Assembly (NCBI GenBank): GCA_020853525.1
Contig: JADYYS010000052.1
Location: 1-34,539 of the forward strand
Reading direction: 5' to 3'
From: Ardenticatenales bacterium
Lineage (GTDB): Bacteria; Chloroflexota; Anaerolineae; Epilineales; Epilineaceae
DNA length: 34,539 nucleotides
The notes under the pieces are model-generated. The model saw only the letters and a program-made list of their open reading frames with translations. It was not told the DNA's origin and did no database searches. The position numbers and the translations under genes were made by a program. Below, piece by piece: positions 7,484-15,633 of the stretch. How positions within the stretch are numbered: the stretch's first letter is position 1; every line of letters starts with the position of its first letter.

Positions 7484-8839
7484 ATGCCCCCCACCCGCAC
7501 CGGCGCGACGACCGTCGTCGTGCTCACCGCCGTCACCGCGCTCGCCGCCGTCCTCGCCGTGCCGACCACCCGGCGGACACCCGCCGCGATCGCGGCCGAC
7601 AAGGCCCAACCCGACGTCCGCCTCTCCGACCGCCTCTCCGACCGCCTCTCCGACCGCATCGCCCAGCTGGACCCGATCATCTCGCTGTCCGTCGTCGGCC
7701 GGCTCGACGGCCGCTGGCTCGGCCTCGACGTCCGGGGCGACCGCGTGTACGGCGTCGACGCGGAGCAGCGCCTGCTCGTCGTCAGCGTCGCCGATCCGTC
7801 CGCACCGGCCGTTGTCGGTCAGGTCGACCTGCCGACGCAGGCCGAGGATGTCGCCGTGACCGATGGGACGGCGGTGCTGGCGATGGGCTCGAGCGGCTTG
7901 TGCGTGAGCGCGCTGGGCGATGGGACGCGGCCGGCGGCACCGGTGTGCGTCGGCTCGGACGGCTATGCCCAGGACGTCGCGGCGGCCGGCGCGTTCGCCT
8001 TCGCGGCCAGCGGCTCGATCGGGCTGCAGGTGGCCAACGTCGCCGGCCCGGCCCGGCCGACGTGGGTGAACCGGATCACGTATCCCAACGACGACGCGTC
8101 CGGCGTCACCATCGCCGGCAACGTGCTGTTCGAGGCGAACGGCGCGAACGGCATGTACGCCTACGACCTGACCCGTCCCGAGGCGCCGAGCGCGTTCGGC
8201 TCGCTGCCGCTGTCGCAGCCGGCGCGCCACATGAGCGCCGCCGGCGACCTGGCCGTCGTCGGCCTCGGCGTGTTCGCGCCCACCGAGAGCGGCGGTGTCA
8301 CCGTCCTCGACGTCACGAACCCGCGCGCGCCGGCGATCAAGGGCACGGTGACCGGCCTGCGGTTCGTCCGCCGCACCGCCCTTTCCGGCCGCGACTACGC
8401 CCTCGCCGTCGACGGCCCCGGCGGCCTGCACGTCATCGACGTCCGCCGCCCGGACGCGCCGCGCACCGTGGCCGCGTACTTCGCCCCGGACGCGCGCGAC
8501 GTGGCCGCGTCGGGCGGCTCGGCCACCGGCGGCCTCGTGTTCATCGCCGACCGCCAGACCGGCCTCACGATCCTCCGCCTGACCGCCGCCACCCCAACCC
8601 CGACGGCCACGTTCACCCGCACGCCGACGCCCACATCGACGTCGACGCCCACCCCGACGCGCACGCCGACCGCCACGCCGACGCCGGTGCGCTACGGCCT
8701 GTGGCTGCCGCGCCTGCTGCGCGGCGATGCGGATGCGCCGACACCGACGCCGCTGCCGACCGTGGAGCCGACGCCCGTCGACAGCACCACCGCCCACCGG
8801 CGGACGACATCCGTCGACCAGCGTACACCGACCGTGTAG
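7484..8839 (+). CDS. secreted LVIVD-repeat protein with PT-rich C-terminus
   Basis: A 451-residue exported protein. ATG at 7484 has GAGGA 6 nt upstream and opens a signal peptide (TTVVVLTAVTALAAVLAV). Repeated strands such as YGVDAEQRLLVVSVADPSAPAVVGQVDLP, GVTVLDVTNPRAPAIKGTV and GLHVIDVRRPDAP are LVIVD repeats, a beta-propeller-like surface module of unknown function. Near the N-terminus a 12-bp unit (CGCCTCTCCGAC) is repeated three times at about 7619-7656 and encodes repeated LSDR. After the repeats comes a Pro/Thr linker, then YGLWLPRLLRG (residues 404-414), which resembles the aromatic-Leu-Pro-x-Leu-Leu-Arg segment often seen at the end of Chloroflexota secreted proteins. A second PT-rich tail follows. 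Probably cell-surface; ligand unknown. Confidence 0.85.
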   Translation: MPPTRTGATTVVVLTAVTALAAVLAVPTTRRTPAAIAADKAQPDVRLSDRLSDRLSDRIAQLDPIISLSVVGRLDGRWLGLDVRGDRVYGVDAEQRLLVVSVADPSAPAVVGQVDLPTQAEDVAVTDGTAVLAMGSSGLCVSALGDGTRPAAPVCVGSDGYAQDVAAAGAFAFAASGSIGLQVANVAGPARPTWVNRITYPNDDASGVTIAGNVLFEANGANGMYAYDLTRPEAPSAFGSLPLSQPARHMSAAGDLAVVGLGVFAPTESGGVTVLDVTNPRAPAIKGTVTGLRFVRRTALSGRDYALAVDGPGGLHVIDVRRPDAPRTVAAYFAPDARDVAASGGSATGGLVFIADRQTGLTILRLTAATPTPTATFTRTPTPTSTSTPTPTRTPTATPTPVRYGLWLPRLLRGDADAPTPTPLPTVEPTPVDSTTAHRRTTSVDQRTPTV

Positions 8840-8859
8840 GGGCACGGCATGCCGTGCCC
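8840..8859. repeat. perfect 20-bp palindrome, REP-like
   Basis: GGGCACGGCATGCCGTGCCC is perfectly self-complementary and begins right after the TAG stop of the LVIVD gene. There is no T-run, so a classical terminator is not supported. It may be a REP-type intergenic repeat, or protect or terminate the transcript 3' end. Confidence 0.6.
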
Positions 8860-8904
8860 TGTCCGGCGATCACCCTCCGCGCCCGGCCATCCCGCACCGG
8901 GACA

Positions 8905-8926
8905 AGGGCGCCGCCGGCAGCGCCCT
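8905..8926. repeat. near-palindromic 22-bp repeat at the 3' end of the FAD-oxidoreductase gene
   Basis: AGGGCGC at the left and GCGCCCT at the right surround an imperfect centre; the right end overlaps the stop codon of the minus-strand gene. It may serve as a bidirectional 3' hairpin for the two convergent genes together with the 8840-8859 palindrome. Confidence 0.4.
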
Positions 8927-10265
8927 ACAAGTGCGCCAACACCGCCTCCGCCGCCACCCGCCCGCTCACCAGCGCCCCGTCGATCGACGCGTTCGTCCGA
9001 TGATCGCCCGCCACGAACAGCCCGCCGCCCAGAATGTGCGGCCGGATGGGCGGCACGAGGCGGCCGGGGGCCTGATCGGGCAGGGCTTCGGCAATACGGT
9101 ACGTCCGCAGGTGCCGCCAGTCGTCGACGACCGCGCCGAACCAGCCGCGCAACTGGGCGCGCACGGATGCTTCGAGGGCCGCGTCGTCCACTTGGGGCAG
9201 GCCGATGACGGTCGCCGAGACCAAGGCGCGCCCCGGCGGAGCGTAGGCGCTCGATACGGCGCTCATGACGGCCAGGTTCGTCACCGGACCTTCGCCCATG
9301 CCGTCGAGCGCCAGGACGGGGGCGGCGATGGGCGGCTCCGGCGCATCGAAGTAGAGGCACGTCAACCCGCGGCCGCGGCGCGGCGGGGTCGCGGACTCCA
9401 GCAGTCGCGCCGCGGCCAGCTCATCGGTCGCCACGACGATGGCGCGCGCCGAAAGGACGTCACCCGAGCGGAGCGTGACGTGGGCGAGCGCGGCGCGGCC
9501 GTCCGTCGGATCGAGCGCGGCGACGGCTTGGACCGGCGTGTCGAGCGCCACGGTGCCTTGCGGCAGCCGGCCGGCCAGTTGAAGAGCGATGGCCCCCATC
9601 CCGTGCTCCGGCACGGTGGTCGTGCCGGCGGCGAACATCCGCCAGACGAACGCGAACATCCGGGCGCTCGTCTGCAGGTCGAGATCGGCGAACACGCCGC
9701 CGAGGAAGGGCCGGAAGAAACGATCGATCATCCCCTCGCCGATGCCGGCCTGAGCGAGCGCGTCGGCCGTCGGAATGTCCGGCCATGTCCAACGCTCGTC
9801 GTCGTCGGGGGCGTTGATCGCGCCGGTCAGGCGCAGAAGCCGCAGCTTGTCCGCCCAGCTGCCGATCGGGGTGCGCGCGTGGCGGATGGCGTCGAGCAGG
9901 CGGCGGGTCGGGTCGGCCGCCAGGTGGAACCGGCCGTCCGCCCAAACCAGCGCGCCCGGATAGAACGGCTTGAGCACCAGCCGATCGTAGTCCAGCGCCG
10001 CGCGGGCTTCCGGATAGGCCGTCGGCAGCACCTGGAAGCCGCGGTCCAGCAGGAATCCGTCCACTTCGTCCGTCCGCACCCGGCCGCCGACGCCGTCGCC
10101 CGCCTCGAGCACGACGGTCCGTACGCCCGCCTCGGCCAGCAGCCCGGCGCAGCGCAGGCCGGCCAGGCCGGCGCCGATGACGAGGACGTCGGCGTCGTGG
10201 GGAGGCTGGGCAGGGGGCTCGGGCGGGAGAGGGGCGGCGTGCGGCACGGAATCGTCGACGTTCAC
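8925..10265 (-). CDS. NAD(P)/FAD-dependent oxidoreductase, amine-oxidase / phytoene-desaturase-like
   Basis: A 446-residue flavoprotein. After a Pro-rich lead of ~25 residues comes a Rossmann dinucleotide-binding motif (DVLVIGAGLAGLRCAGLLAE), followed by the acidic ribose-binding end VVLEAGDGVGGRVRTDEVDGF. The GGR(V/x)RT block is typical of the amine oxidase/protoporphyrinogen oxidase/carotenoid desaturase superfamily. The C-terminal LFVAGDHRTNASIDGALVSGRVAAEAVL is the second FAD-contact block. I used GTG at 10265 because it is the nearest start upstream of the Rossmann fold. A GGAAGG lies 12 nt upstream; the reading frame stays open far into the ccoI region but without homology. The substrate cannot be read from sequence. 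It is divergent from ccoI across a 186-bp gap. Confidence 0.88.
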   Translation of the reverse strand: MNVDDSVPHAAPLPPEPPAQPPHDADVLVIGAGLAGLRCAGLLAEAGVRTVVLEAGDGVGGRVRTDEVDGFLLDRGFQVLPTAYPEARAALDYDRLVLKPFYPGALVWADGRFHLAADPTRRLLDAIRHARTPIGSWADKLRLLRLTGAINAPDDDERWTWPDIPTADALAQAGIGEGMIDRFFRPFLGGVFADLDLQTSARMFAFVWRMFAAGTTTVPEHGMGAIALQLAGRLPQGTVALDTPVQAVAALDPTDGRAALAHVTLRSGDVLSARAIVVATDELAAARLLESATPPRRGRGLTCLYFDAPEPPIAAPVLALDGMGEGPVTNLAVMSAVSSAYAPPGRALVSATVIGLPQVDDAALEASVRAQLRGWFGAVVDDWRHLRTYRIAEALPDQAPGRLVPPIRPHILGGGLFVAGDHRTNASIDGALVSGRVAAEAVLAHL

Positions 10266-10398
10266 GCGGCGTTCTTGCCTTCCGGGCGGGGCGGGTGAGG
10301 CGAGGAGTGTAGCGCGGATGGGGTAGTGCTGGAAGCAGGCTGAGGAACGGCTGAAGCCGTTGACGTCCACGACGTCGCGCCCCGCCCCGCCCCAAACT

Positions 10399-10441
10399 AT
10401 GACGCCTGTCATGAACCGCAAGCGCCGTCCCCATTCATACT
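10399..10441 (+). promoter_or_regulatory. candidate Crp/Fnr-type operator and -10 box of the cbb3 operon
   Basis: ATGACGCCTGTCAT (10399-10412) is a perfect 5-bp-arm palindrome and fits the Crp/Fnr superfamily core TGA-N6-TCA. CATACT (10436-10441) is a -10-like hexamer just upstream of the ccoI ATG at 10452. With a start 7 nt after the -10, the palindrome is centred near -42, the class II activator position. The Crp/Fnr gene at 19526-20176 is the obvious candidate binder. Inference; no footprint data. Confidence 0.55.
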
Positions 10442-10451
10442 GCACCCCGTC

Positions 10452-12782
10452 ATGAGCCTGACCGCCCAAGCCCCTCCCCTGCCCGTCCGCCCGAGCGCAG
10501 GCGCTGCCGTCTGCCTGCACTGCGGAAACGCCGTCCCGCGCAGCCGCGGCGACGGGTACTGCTGCGCCGGCTGTCTGGCGGTGCACCGCCTGCTGTCGGA
10601 GGCCGGACTTGACGGCTACTACCAACTGCGCCCGAGACACATCCGGCCGCTGCTCGACTATTTCGAGCGCCGGGCGTCGCTGGACTGGCTCGACGCGCAC
10701 CCGGGTGCGCAGGCGGGCCAGCTGAACCTGGCGGTCGAGGGCATCCAGTGCGCGGCGTGCGTCTGGGCGATCGACAAGCTGGCACGGCGGGACGGGCTCG
10801 TCAGGCTGGGCGTGAACTCCGCCTTGGGCCAGCTGAGCCTGCGGTTCGATCCCGAACGGTTCGATGTGCGCGGCTACCTCGAGACCTTGGCGGACTTCGG
10901 CTACCGCGTCCGGCCGAGCGAGGACGGGGCGGGCGCCGATCCGAGCCGCGGCCTGCTGCTGCGGCTCGGCGTCTGCGCGGCCATCACGCTGAACACGATG
11001 TCGTTCTCGCTGCCGTTCTATCTGGGGCTCAGCGAGGCCGGCGGCGACCTGCAGGCATGGCTGCGCGGTCTGAGCCTCGTCCTCACCACCGTCGCCGTGG
11101 GGTATGGCGGCAGCTACTTCTTCGGCCGCGCCTGGCGCGCGCTGCGCCACGGCATCGCCCACTTCGACATCCCGGTGGCCATCGGCCTCGCGGCGGCCTA
11201 CGCCGGATCGCTGTGGGCGTTTGCGCATGGCCGCGCCGACGCGATGTACCTCGACTCGGTGAACGTCTTCCTGACGTTCATGCTCCTCGGCCGCTTCCTC
11301 CAGGAGCGCACACTCCTCGCGAATCGGCGACGGCTCCTCACGTCGGACGCATTCAGCCACGCGACCGTCACCGCCCTCGACCCGCAGCCGCGCGAAGTGC
11401 CTTGGGCCAAGGTGGGCGCGGGGCAGCGGCTGCTCCTCCAGCCGGGCAGCCTCTGCCCCGCCGAGGCCCGGCTCGACGGCGACCGCACGCTCGAGTTCGA
11501 CCTCGCGTCGCTGACCGGCGAGCGCCAGCCGAGCGCGGTAGGGGCCGGCGATACCGTGCGGGCCGGCGCGCGGCTGCTCAGCCGCGCACCGGCGCGCGTG
11601 ACGACGCTCCGCGGTTTCGATGCATCGGCGCTGGCGGCGCTTCTGCCGCAGGAGCGCGGCCACGAGGACCTGCCCGTGCTATGGCGCTGGAGCGTCAAAG
11701 TGTACGTGTTCGTCGTCCTCATCGCCGCGACGGCCGGCCTCATCGGCTGGTGGCCGCACGACCCGCAGCGGGCGGCGCAGGTCTTCATCTCCGTGCTCGT
11801 CGTCACGTGCCCGTGCGGCCTCGGCATCGCCGTGCCGCTCGCGCGCACCCTCGCCGACCAGCGGCTGGCGCGCAGCGGCGTCACACTTCGGCAGCCGGGC
11901 GTCCTCGATCGACTGCGCGCCGTGCGCCAGGTCTGGCTCGACAAGACCGGCACGCTGACGCTGGCCGATCTCGAGCTGGCCGACGGTCGCCAACTGGACG
12001 CCCTCGCGACGGGCGAGCGGCGGGCGCTGATGGGCGCTGCGGGTGCCAGCCGACACCCGGTCAGCCGGGCGCTGTACCACGAGCTCGCCGCGCGCGGCGA
12101 ACCGTATCCGGACGACGGTGCGGCCGAGGAGATCCCCGGCGAGGGTGTTCGCTACGTGGACGCTGCCGGGACGTGGTTCCTCGGCCGAAGCATGCATGCC
12201 GACGGCCGCGCTTGGGCCGCGCTCGGCCGCAACGGGCTGGCGGTCGCGACGTTCGGCCTCGTCGAGCGCGTGCTGATGGACGGCCCGCAGTCCGTGCAAC
12301 GACTGCGCGACCTCGGCCTCGGCGTCGGACTGCTGAGCGGCGACCGGAGCAGCCGGGTTGACGACATGGCGCGCGGGCTCGGGCTCACGCCGGACGAGGC
12401 GCGCGCGGCGTGCAGCCCGCAGGACAAGGCCGACCGCGTCGCCGACCGGCCGAGCCTGATGCTCGGCGACGGCCTGAACGATGCGCCGGCCCTCGGGCTG
12501 GCCGTCGTCAGCGGCAGCCCGGCCTGGGAGCGCAGCGCCGTGGCGGACCAGAGCGACCTCAGCTTCGCCAGCGGATCGCTCGCCTGGCTGCCGGAGCTGT
12601 TCGACACGGCGCGCGCGCTGCACCGGGCGCTGTGGGGGAACCTGATCTTCGCCTGGAGCTACAACATCGTCCTCGTCGGCCTGGCGCTGAGCGGGCGCTT
12701 CTCGCCCCTCCTGTGCGCCCTCACGATGCCGACGAGCTCGCTGATCGTCAGCGCCGCCACCACCCGGGCGCTCCGGCGATGA
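10452..12782 (+). CDS. ccoI: CcoI/FixI-type copper-transporting P1B ATPase
   Basis: A 776-residue heavy-metal P-type ATPase needed to supply copper to cbb3 oxidase. N-terminus: a Cys-rich domain (CLHCGNAVP then YCCAGC), then an HMA domain with the CAAC metal site (GIQCAACVWAI, about residues 100-106). The membrane core has Cys453-Pro-Cys455 in VVTCPCGLG. The actuator loop reads LTGER rather than the common LTGES. The phosphorylation site is Asp497 in DKTGT. The nucleotide-binding domain has the SRHPVSRAL His-Pro motif, and the hinge is LGDGLNDAPAL (about 670-680). The first gene of the operon, it overlaps ccoS by ATGA. No Shine-Dalgarno is visible before the ATG, which lies about 4 nt from the predicted transcription start, so the transcript may be close to leaderless. 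Confidence 0.95.
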   Translation: MSLTAQAPPLPVRPSAGAAVCLHCGNAVPRSRGDGYCCAGCLAVHRLLSEAGLDGYYQLRPRHIRPLLDYFERRASLDWLDAHPGAQAGQLNLAVEGIQCAACVWAIDKLARRDGLVRLGVNSALGQLSLRFDPERFDVRGYLETLADFGYRVRPSEDGAGADPSRGLLLRLGVCAAITLNTMSFSLPFYLGLSEAGGDLQAWLRGLSLVLTTVAVGYGGSYFFGRAWRALRHGIAHFDIPVAIGLAAAYAGSLWAFAHGRADAMYLDSVNVFLTFMLLGRFLQERTLLANRRRLLTSDAFSHATVTALDPQPREVPWAKVGAGQRLLLQPGSLCPAEARLDGDRTLEFDLASLTGERQPSAVGAGDTVRAGARLLSRAPARVTTLRGFDASALAALLPQERGHEDLPVLWRWSVKVYVFVVLIAATAGLIGWWPHDPQRAAQVFISVLVVTCPCGLGIAVPLARTLADQRLARSGVTLRQPGVLDRLRAVRQVWLDKTGTLTLADLELADGRQLDALATGERRALMGAAGASRHPVSRALYHELAARGEPYPDDGAAEEIPGEGVRYVDAAGTWFLGRSMHADGRAWAALGRNGLAVATFGLVERVLMDGPQSVQRLRDLGLGVGLLSGDRSSRVDDMARGLGLTPDEARAACSPQDKADRVADRPSLMLGDGLNDAPALGLAVVSGSPAWERSAVADQSDLSFASGSLAWLPELFDTARALHRALWGNLIFAWSYNIVLVGLALSGRFSPLLCALTMPTSSLIVSAATTRALRR

Positions 12783-12919
12783 ACGTGCTCATCGCCCTCA
12801 TCTTCCTCAGCGTCATCCTGGCGGCGCTGGCCGTCGCCTTCTTTGTCTACAGCGTGCGCAACGAGGACATGGACCACAGCCTGCAGCTCTCGCTCAAGCC
12901 CTTGGAGGACGATCCGTGA
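12779..12919 (+). CDS. ccoS: cbb3 oxidase assembly protein CcoS
   Basis: A 46-residue one-helix membrane protein. Residues 3-24 are hydrophobic (VLIALIFLSVILAALAVAFF). A short cytoplasmic tail follows with YSVRNEDMDHSL and a closing LEDDP, the usual CcoS pattern of a helix followed by an acidic tail. CcoS is required to load haem b and CuB into CcoN in proteobacterial systems. It overlaps ccoI (ATGA) and ccoNO (GTGA), so it is translationally coupled on both sides. Confidence 0.92.
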   Translation: MNVLIALIFLSVILAALAVAFFVYSVRNEDMDHSLQLSLKPLEDDP

Positions 12920-15252
12920 TCGAAGAACGCAATGTCACGTACGACGACGCATCGGTGCGCCGCTTTCTCTGGGCGTCCGTGCTCTGGGGCGCCGTCGGGA
13001 TGCTCTTCGGCTTCATCATCGCCTCGCAGCTGGCGTTCTGGCAGCTGAACGGCGGGGGCTCGCTGCCCTGGCTCCAGTTCGGGCGCCTCCGGCCGCTGCA
13101 CACGAATGCCGTGATCTTTGCGTTCGTCGGCAACATGATCTTCGCCGGCGTCTACTACAGCACGCAGCGACTGCTGAAAACCAGGATGGCGTCGGACTTC
13201 CTGTCGGCCATCCACTTCTGGGGCTGGCAGCTGATCATCGTGTCGGCGGCCATCACGCTGCCGCTCGGGTTCACGCAGGGCAAGGAGTACGCCGAGCTGG
13301 AGTGGATCATCGACATCGCCATCGCCCTGGTGTGGGTGGCGTTTGCGGTGAACTTCTTCTGGACGCTCGTCAAGCGCAACGAGAAGAACCTCTACGTCGC
13401 GCTCTGGTTCTACATCGCCAGCATCCTGACGGTGGCGGTCCTGCATATCGTGAACAGTCTGGCGCTGCCGAGCGACGTGCTCCACTCCTACAGCGTGTTC
13501 GGCGGCGTGCAGGATGCCCTCGTGCAGTGGTGGTACGGGCACAACGCCGTGGCGTTCTTCCTGACAACGCCCGTGCTCGGGATCATGTACTACTTCATGC
13601 CCAAGGCGATCGGCAAGCCGGTCTACAGCTACCGGCTGTCGATCATCCACTTCTGGTCGCTCGTGTTCCTCTACATCTGGGCCGGGCCGCACCACCTCCT
13701 GAACAGCGCCCTGCCGGACTGGGCGCAGAACCTCGGCACGGTCTTCAGCGTCATGCTCTGGGCCCCAAGCTGGGGCGGCATGATCAACGGCCTGCTGACG
13801 CTGCGCGGCGCGTGGGACAAGCTGCGCACGGATCCGGTGGTCAAGTTCTTCGCCGCCGCCGTCACGTTCTACGGCATGGCCACCTTCGAAGGGCCGATGA
13901 TGTCGATCCGCAGCGTGAACGCCCTGGCGCACAACACGGACTGGGTGATCAGCCACGTCCACGGCGGCGCGCTGGGCTGGAACGGCTTCATGGCGGCCGG
14001 TATGTTCTACTGGCTCGTGCCCCGGCTGTACCGCACGAAGCTCCACAGCGAGCGGCTGGCCAACCTCCACTTCTGGCTCGGCATGGTCGGGATCGTCCTC
14101 TACATGGCGTCGATGTACGTCAGCGGGATCACCCAGGGCCTGATGTGGCGGGCGCTCACGCCCGAGGGCACGCTCCTCTACCCGAACTTCCTCGAAAGCA
14201 TCTCGGCCAGCCGCACGATGTACATGGTGCGCATGGTCGGCGGCCTGCTCTACCTGTCGATGTTCCTGGTCATGGCCTGGAACCTGATCAAGACGGCCCG
14301 CTCCGGCCGGGCCGAGACGACGACGGTCACGGTCAGCGTGGTGGCCAAAGCCAAGGGGCCGAGCGCGATCCAACTCCTCCTCTCGCCGGTCATGGGCCTC
14401 GTCGTCGTCGGCTTCGTGCTGTCGATGGCGCTCGGCATCCGGAGCGTCCAGGTGGGCGCGGCCGTGCTCGTGGCGCTGCTGCTCTTCGCGGTCCTCGTCC
14501 GCACCGTGCGCGCCCGCGGCATCGGCGTGTACGACGGCACGTCGTGGCACGAGGTGATCGAGGGCAAGGCGCTGCTGTTCACCGTGCTCGTCCTCGTGGC
14601 GGTGCTCGTCGGCGGCATGGTGCAGATCCTACCGCTCGTCTTCTCGGACAAGGCGCTGGCGCTCGAGCGCACCGCCACGCCGTACGCGCCGCTCGAGCTG
14701 GCCGGGCGGGACATCTTCCGGCGCGAGGGCTGCTACGTCTGCCACACCCAGATGGTCCGGGCGCTCGCCTCCGAGTCCTTGCGCTACGGACCGCCGAGCG
14801 AGGCCTGGGAGTCCATGTACGACCACCCGTTCCAGTGGGGCAGCAAGCGCACCGGCCCGGACCTGGCGCGCGTCGGCGGCAAGTACCCCGACCTCTGGCA
14901 CTACCGCCACATGCTCGACCCGCGCTCGACCTCCCAGGGCTCGATCATGCCGAGCTACGCCTTCCTGGCCGACACCCGCCTGGACACCGCGCGGATCCCG
15001 CGCGTGATGGCGACGATGCGCAAGCTCGGCGTGCCGTACGACGCGGCGGCGATCCAGGGCGCGGTGGCCGCCGCCGAGACGCAGGCGGCAGGCATCGCGG
15101 ACGGCCTGAACAAGGAGGGCGAGAAGGCCGCGCCGGACACCGAGCTGATCGCCCTGATCGCCTACCTGCAGAAGCTCGGCAAGGACCGGGCGACGACCGC
15201 GACCACCGCGACAACGGCGACGACGTCGACGACGTCGACGACGACACCTTGA
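12916..15252 (+). CDS. ccoNO: cbb3-type cytochrome c oxidase, fused subunits I and II (CcoN-CcoO)
   Basis: A 778-residue fusion. The CcoN part (about 1-480) has the haem-copper ligands: His62 (HTNAVIFAF) and His349 for low-spin haem b, His209 (WYGHNAVAF), His259 and His260 (WAGPHHLLN) for CuB, and His347 (ISHVHGG) for haem b3. A Tyr in FLYIWAGPHH is placed like the cbb3 cross-linked tyrosine. After a hydrophobic bridge, the CcoO part starts near residue 542 (TSWHEVIEGKALL, membrane anchor). It carries one c-type haem site, Cys606-Tyr-Val-Cys-His610, then the CcoO signatures YDHPFQWGSKRTGPDLARVGG and MPSYAFL. The last ~20 residues are a low-complexity Ala/Thr tail encoded by an ACN/GCN triplet run. 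GTG start at 12916 with GGAGGA upstream. It catalyses O2 reduction to water with proton pumping. Confidence 0.96.
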   Translation: MIEERNVTYDDASVRRFLWASVLWGAVGMLFGFIIASQLAFWQLNGGGSLPWLQFGRLRPLHTNAVIFAFVGNMIFAGVYYSTQRLLKTRMASDFLSAIHFWGWQLIIVSAAITLPLGFTQGKEYAELEWIIDIAIALVWVAFAVNFFWTLVKRNEKNLYVALWFYIASILTVAVLHIVNSLALPSDVLHSYSVFGGVQDALVQWWYGHNAVAFFLTTPVLGIMYYFMPKAIGKPVYSYRLSIIHFWSLVFLYIWAGPHHLLNSALPDWAQNLGTVFSVMLWAPSWGGMINGLLTLRGAWDKLRTDPVVKFFAAAVTFYGMATFEGPMMSIRSVNALAHNTDWVISHVHGGALGWNGFMAAGMFYWLVPRLYRTKLHSERLANLHFWLGMVGIVLYMASMYVSGITQGLMWRALTPEGTLLYPNFLESISASRTMYMVRMVGGLLYLSMFLVMAWNLIKTARSGRAETTTVTVSVVAKAKGPSAIQLLLSPVMGLVVVGFVLSMALGIRSVQVGAAVLVALLLFAVLVRTVRARGIGVYDGTSWHEVIEGKALLFTVLVLVAVLVGGMVQILPLVFSDKALALERTATPYAPLELAGRDIFRREGCYVCHTQMVRALASESLRYGPPSEAWESMYDHPFQWGSKRTGPDLARVGGKYPDLWHYRHMLDPRSTSQGSIMPSYAFLADTRLDTARIPRVMATMRKLGVPYDAAAIQGAVAAAETQAAGIADGLNKEGEKAAPDTELIALIAYLQKLGKDRATTATTATTATTSTTSTTTP

Positions 15253-15262
15253 GGAAACCCAC

Positions 15263-15427
15263 ATGCGCGCGCTGATCACCGAGGGGCTGCCGGGCGATCC
15301 CGGCCTGCTCGCCTTCCTGCTGGCATTTGTCGTCATCTTCACCGCCGTCGCCCTCTGGCAATGGCGACCCGCCGCCCGCGCCGCCCAGGAACGCCTGGCG
15401 CTCATGCCGCTCGACGACCCGGAGTAG
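15263..15427 (+). CDS. ccoQ: CcoQ-like small subunit of cbb3 oxidase
   Basis: A 54-residue single-helix protein not captured by length-limited gene finders. ATG at 15263 has GAGGAA 5-10 nt upstream. Residues 15-33 are hydrophobic (LLAFLLAFVVIFTAVALW), followed by a basic stretch and an acidic end (MPLDDPE). The pattern matches CcoQ/FixQ, which stabilises the oxidase complex. It lies 10 nt after ccoNO, where ccoQ is expected. The assignment rests on size, topology and position; sequence conservation in this family is low. Confidence 0.8.
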   Translation: MRALITEGLPGDPGLLAFLLAFVVIFTAVALWQWRPAARAAQERLALMPLDDPE

Positions 15428-15444
15428 GACTTGTCTGCGAACGC

Positions 15445-15591
15445 AGCGCCGGCAGCTGAAGCTGGCCGGCTGGGGGCCTTCGGCCATGGTGCCCGCCTTC
15501 GCGGGCACCCCGATTCGGGCGCCCGCGAAGGCGGGCGCCACGGCGGCCCGTCAGGGACGCCTCCAGCCGGCCAGCTTCAGCTGCCGGCGCT
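15445..15591. repeat. long palindromic repeat element, copy A (ccoQ-ccoP gap)
   Basis: Perfect 29-bp terminal inverted arms at 15445-15473 and 15563-15591. Inside are two tetraloop hairpins, 15488-15509 (9-bp stem, CTTC loop) and 15518-15539 (9-bp stem, GAAG loop), whose cores are reverse complements of each other. The flanking core (CCTTCGGCC and the GCCCGCGAAGGCGGGC hairpin) is shared with copy B at 27815-27952. There is no open reading frame. It splits the cbb3 operon between ccoQ and ccoP. Confidence 0.85.
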
Positions 15592-15633
15592 TCCGGCGAA
15601 CCGAGCGTGCCGGCACATCCGAAGGAGCACACG

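Noticed and set aside
8840-8859. Rho-independent terminator
   Set aside because: Perfect palindrome but no T-run on either strand; recorded as a repeat instead.
12847-14550. 567-residue minus-strand open frame over ccoNO
   Set aside because: Antisense to a fully conserved oxidase gene; composition is His/Glu/Arg-rich with no recognised motif.
12916-15252. CcoNO fusion as a sequencing error that removed a stop codon
   Set aside because: The bridge between the halves is a continuous hydrophobic segment with normal coding composition and no frameshift, and such fusions are known in other lineages.
15445-15591. Transposon or insertion sequence with terminal inverted repeats
   Set aside because: No open frame for a transposase inside and no obvious target duplication; kept as a non-coding repeat.
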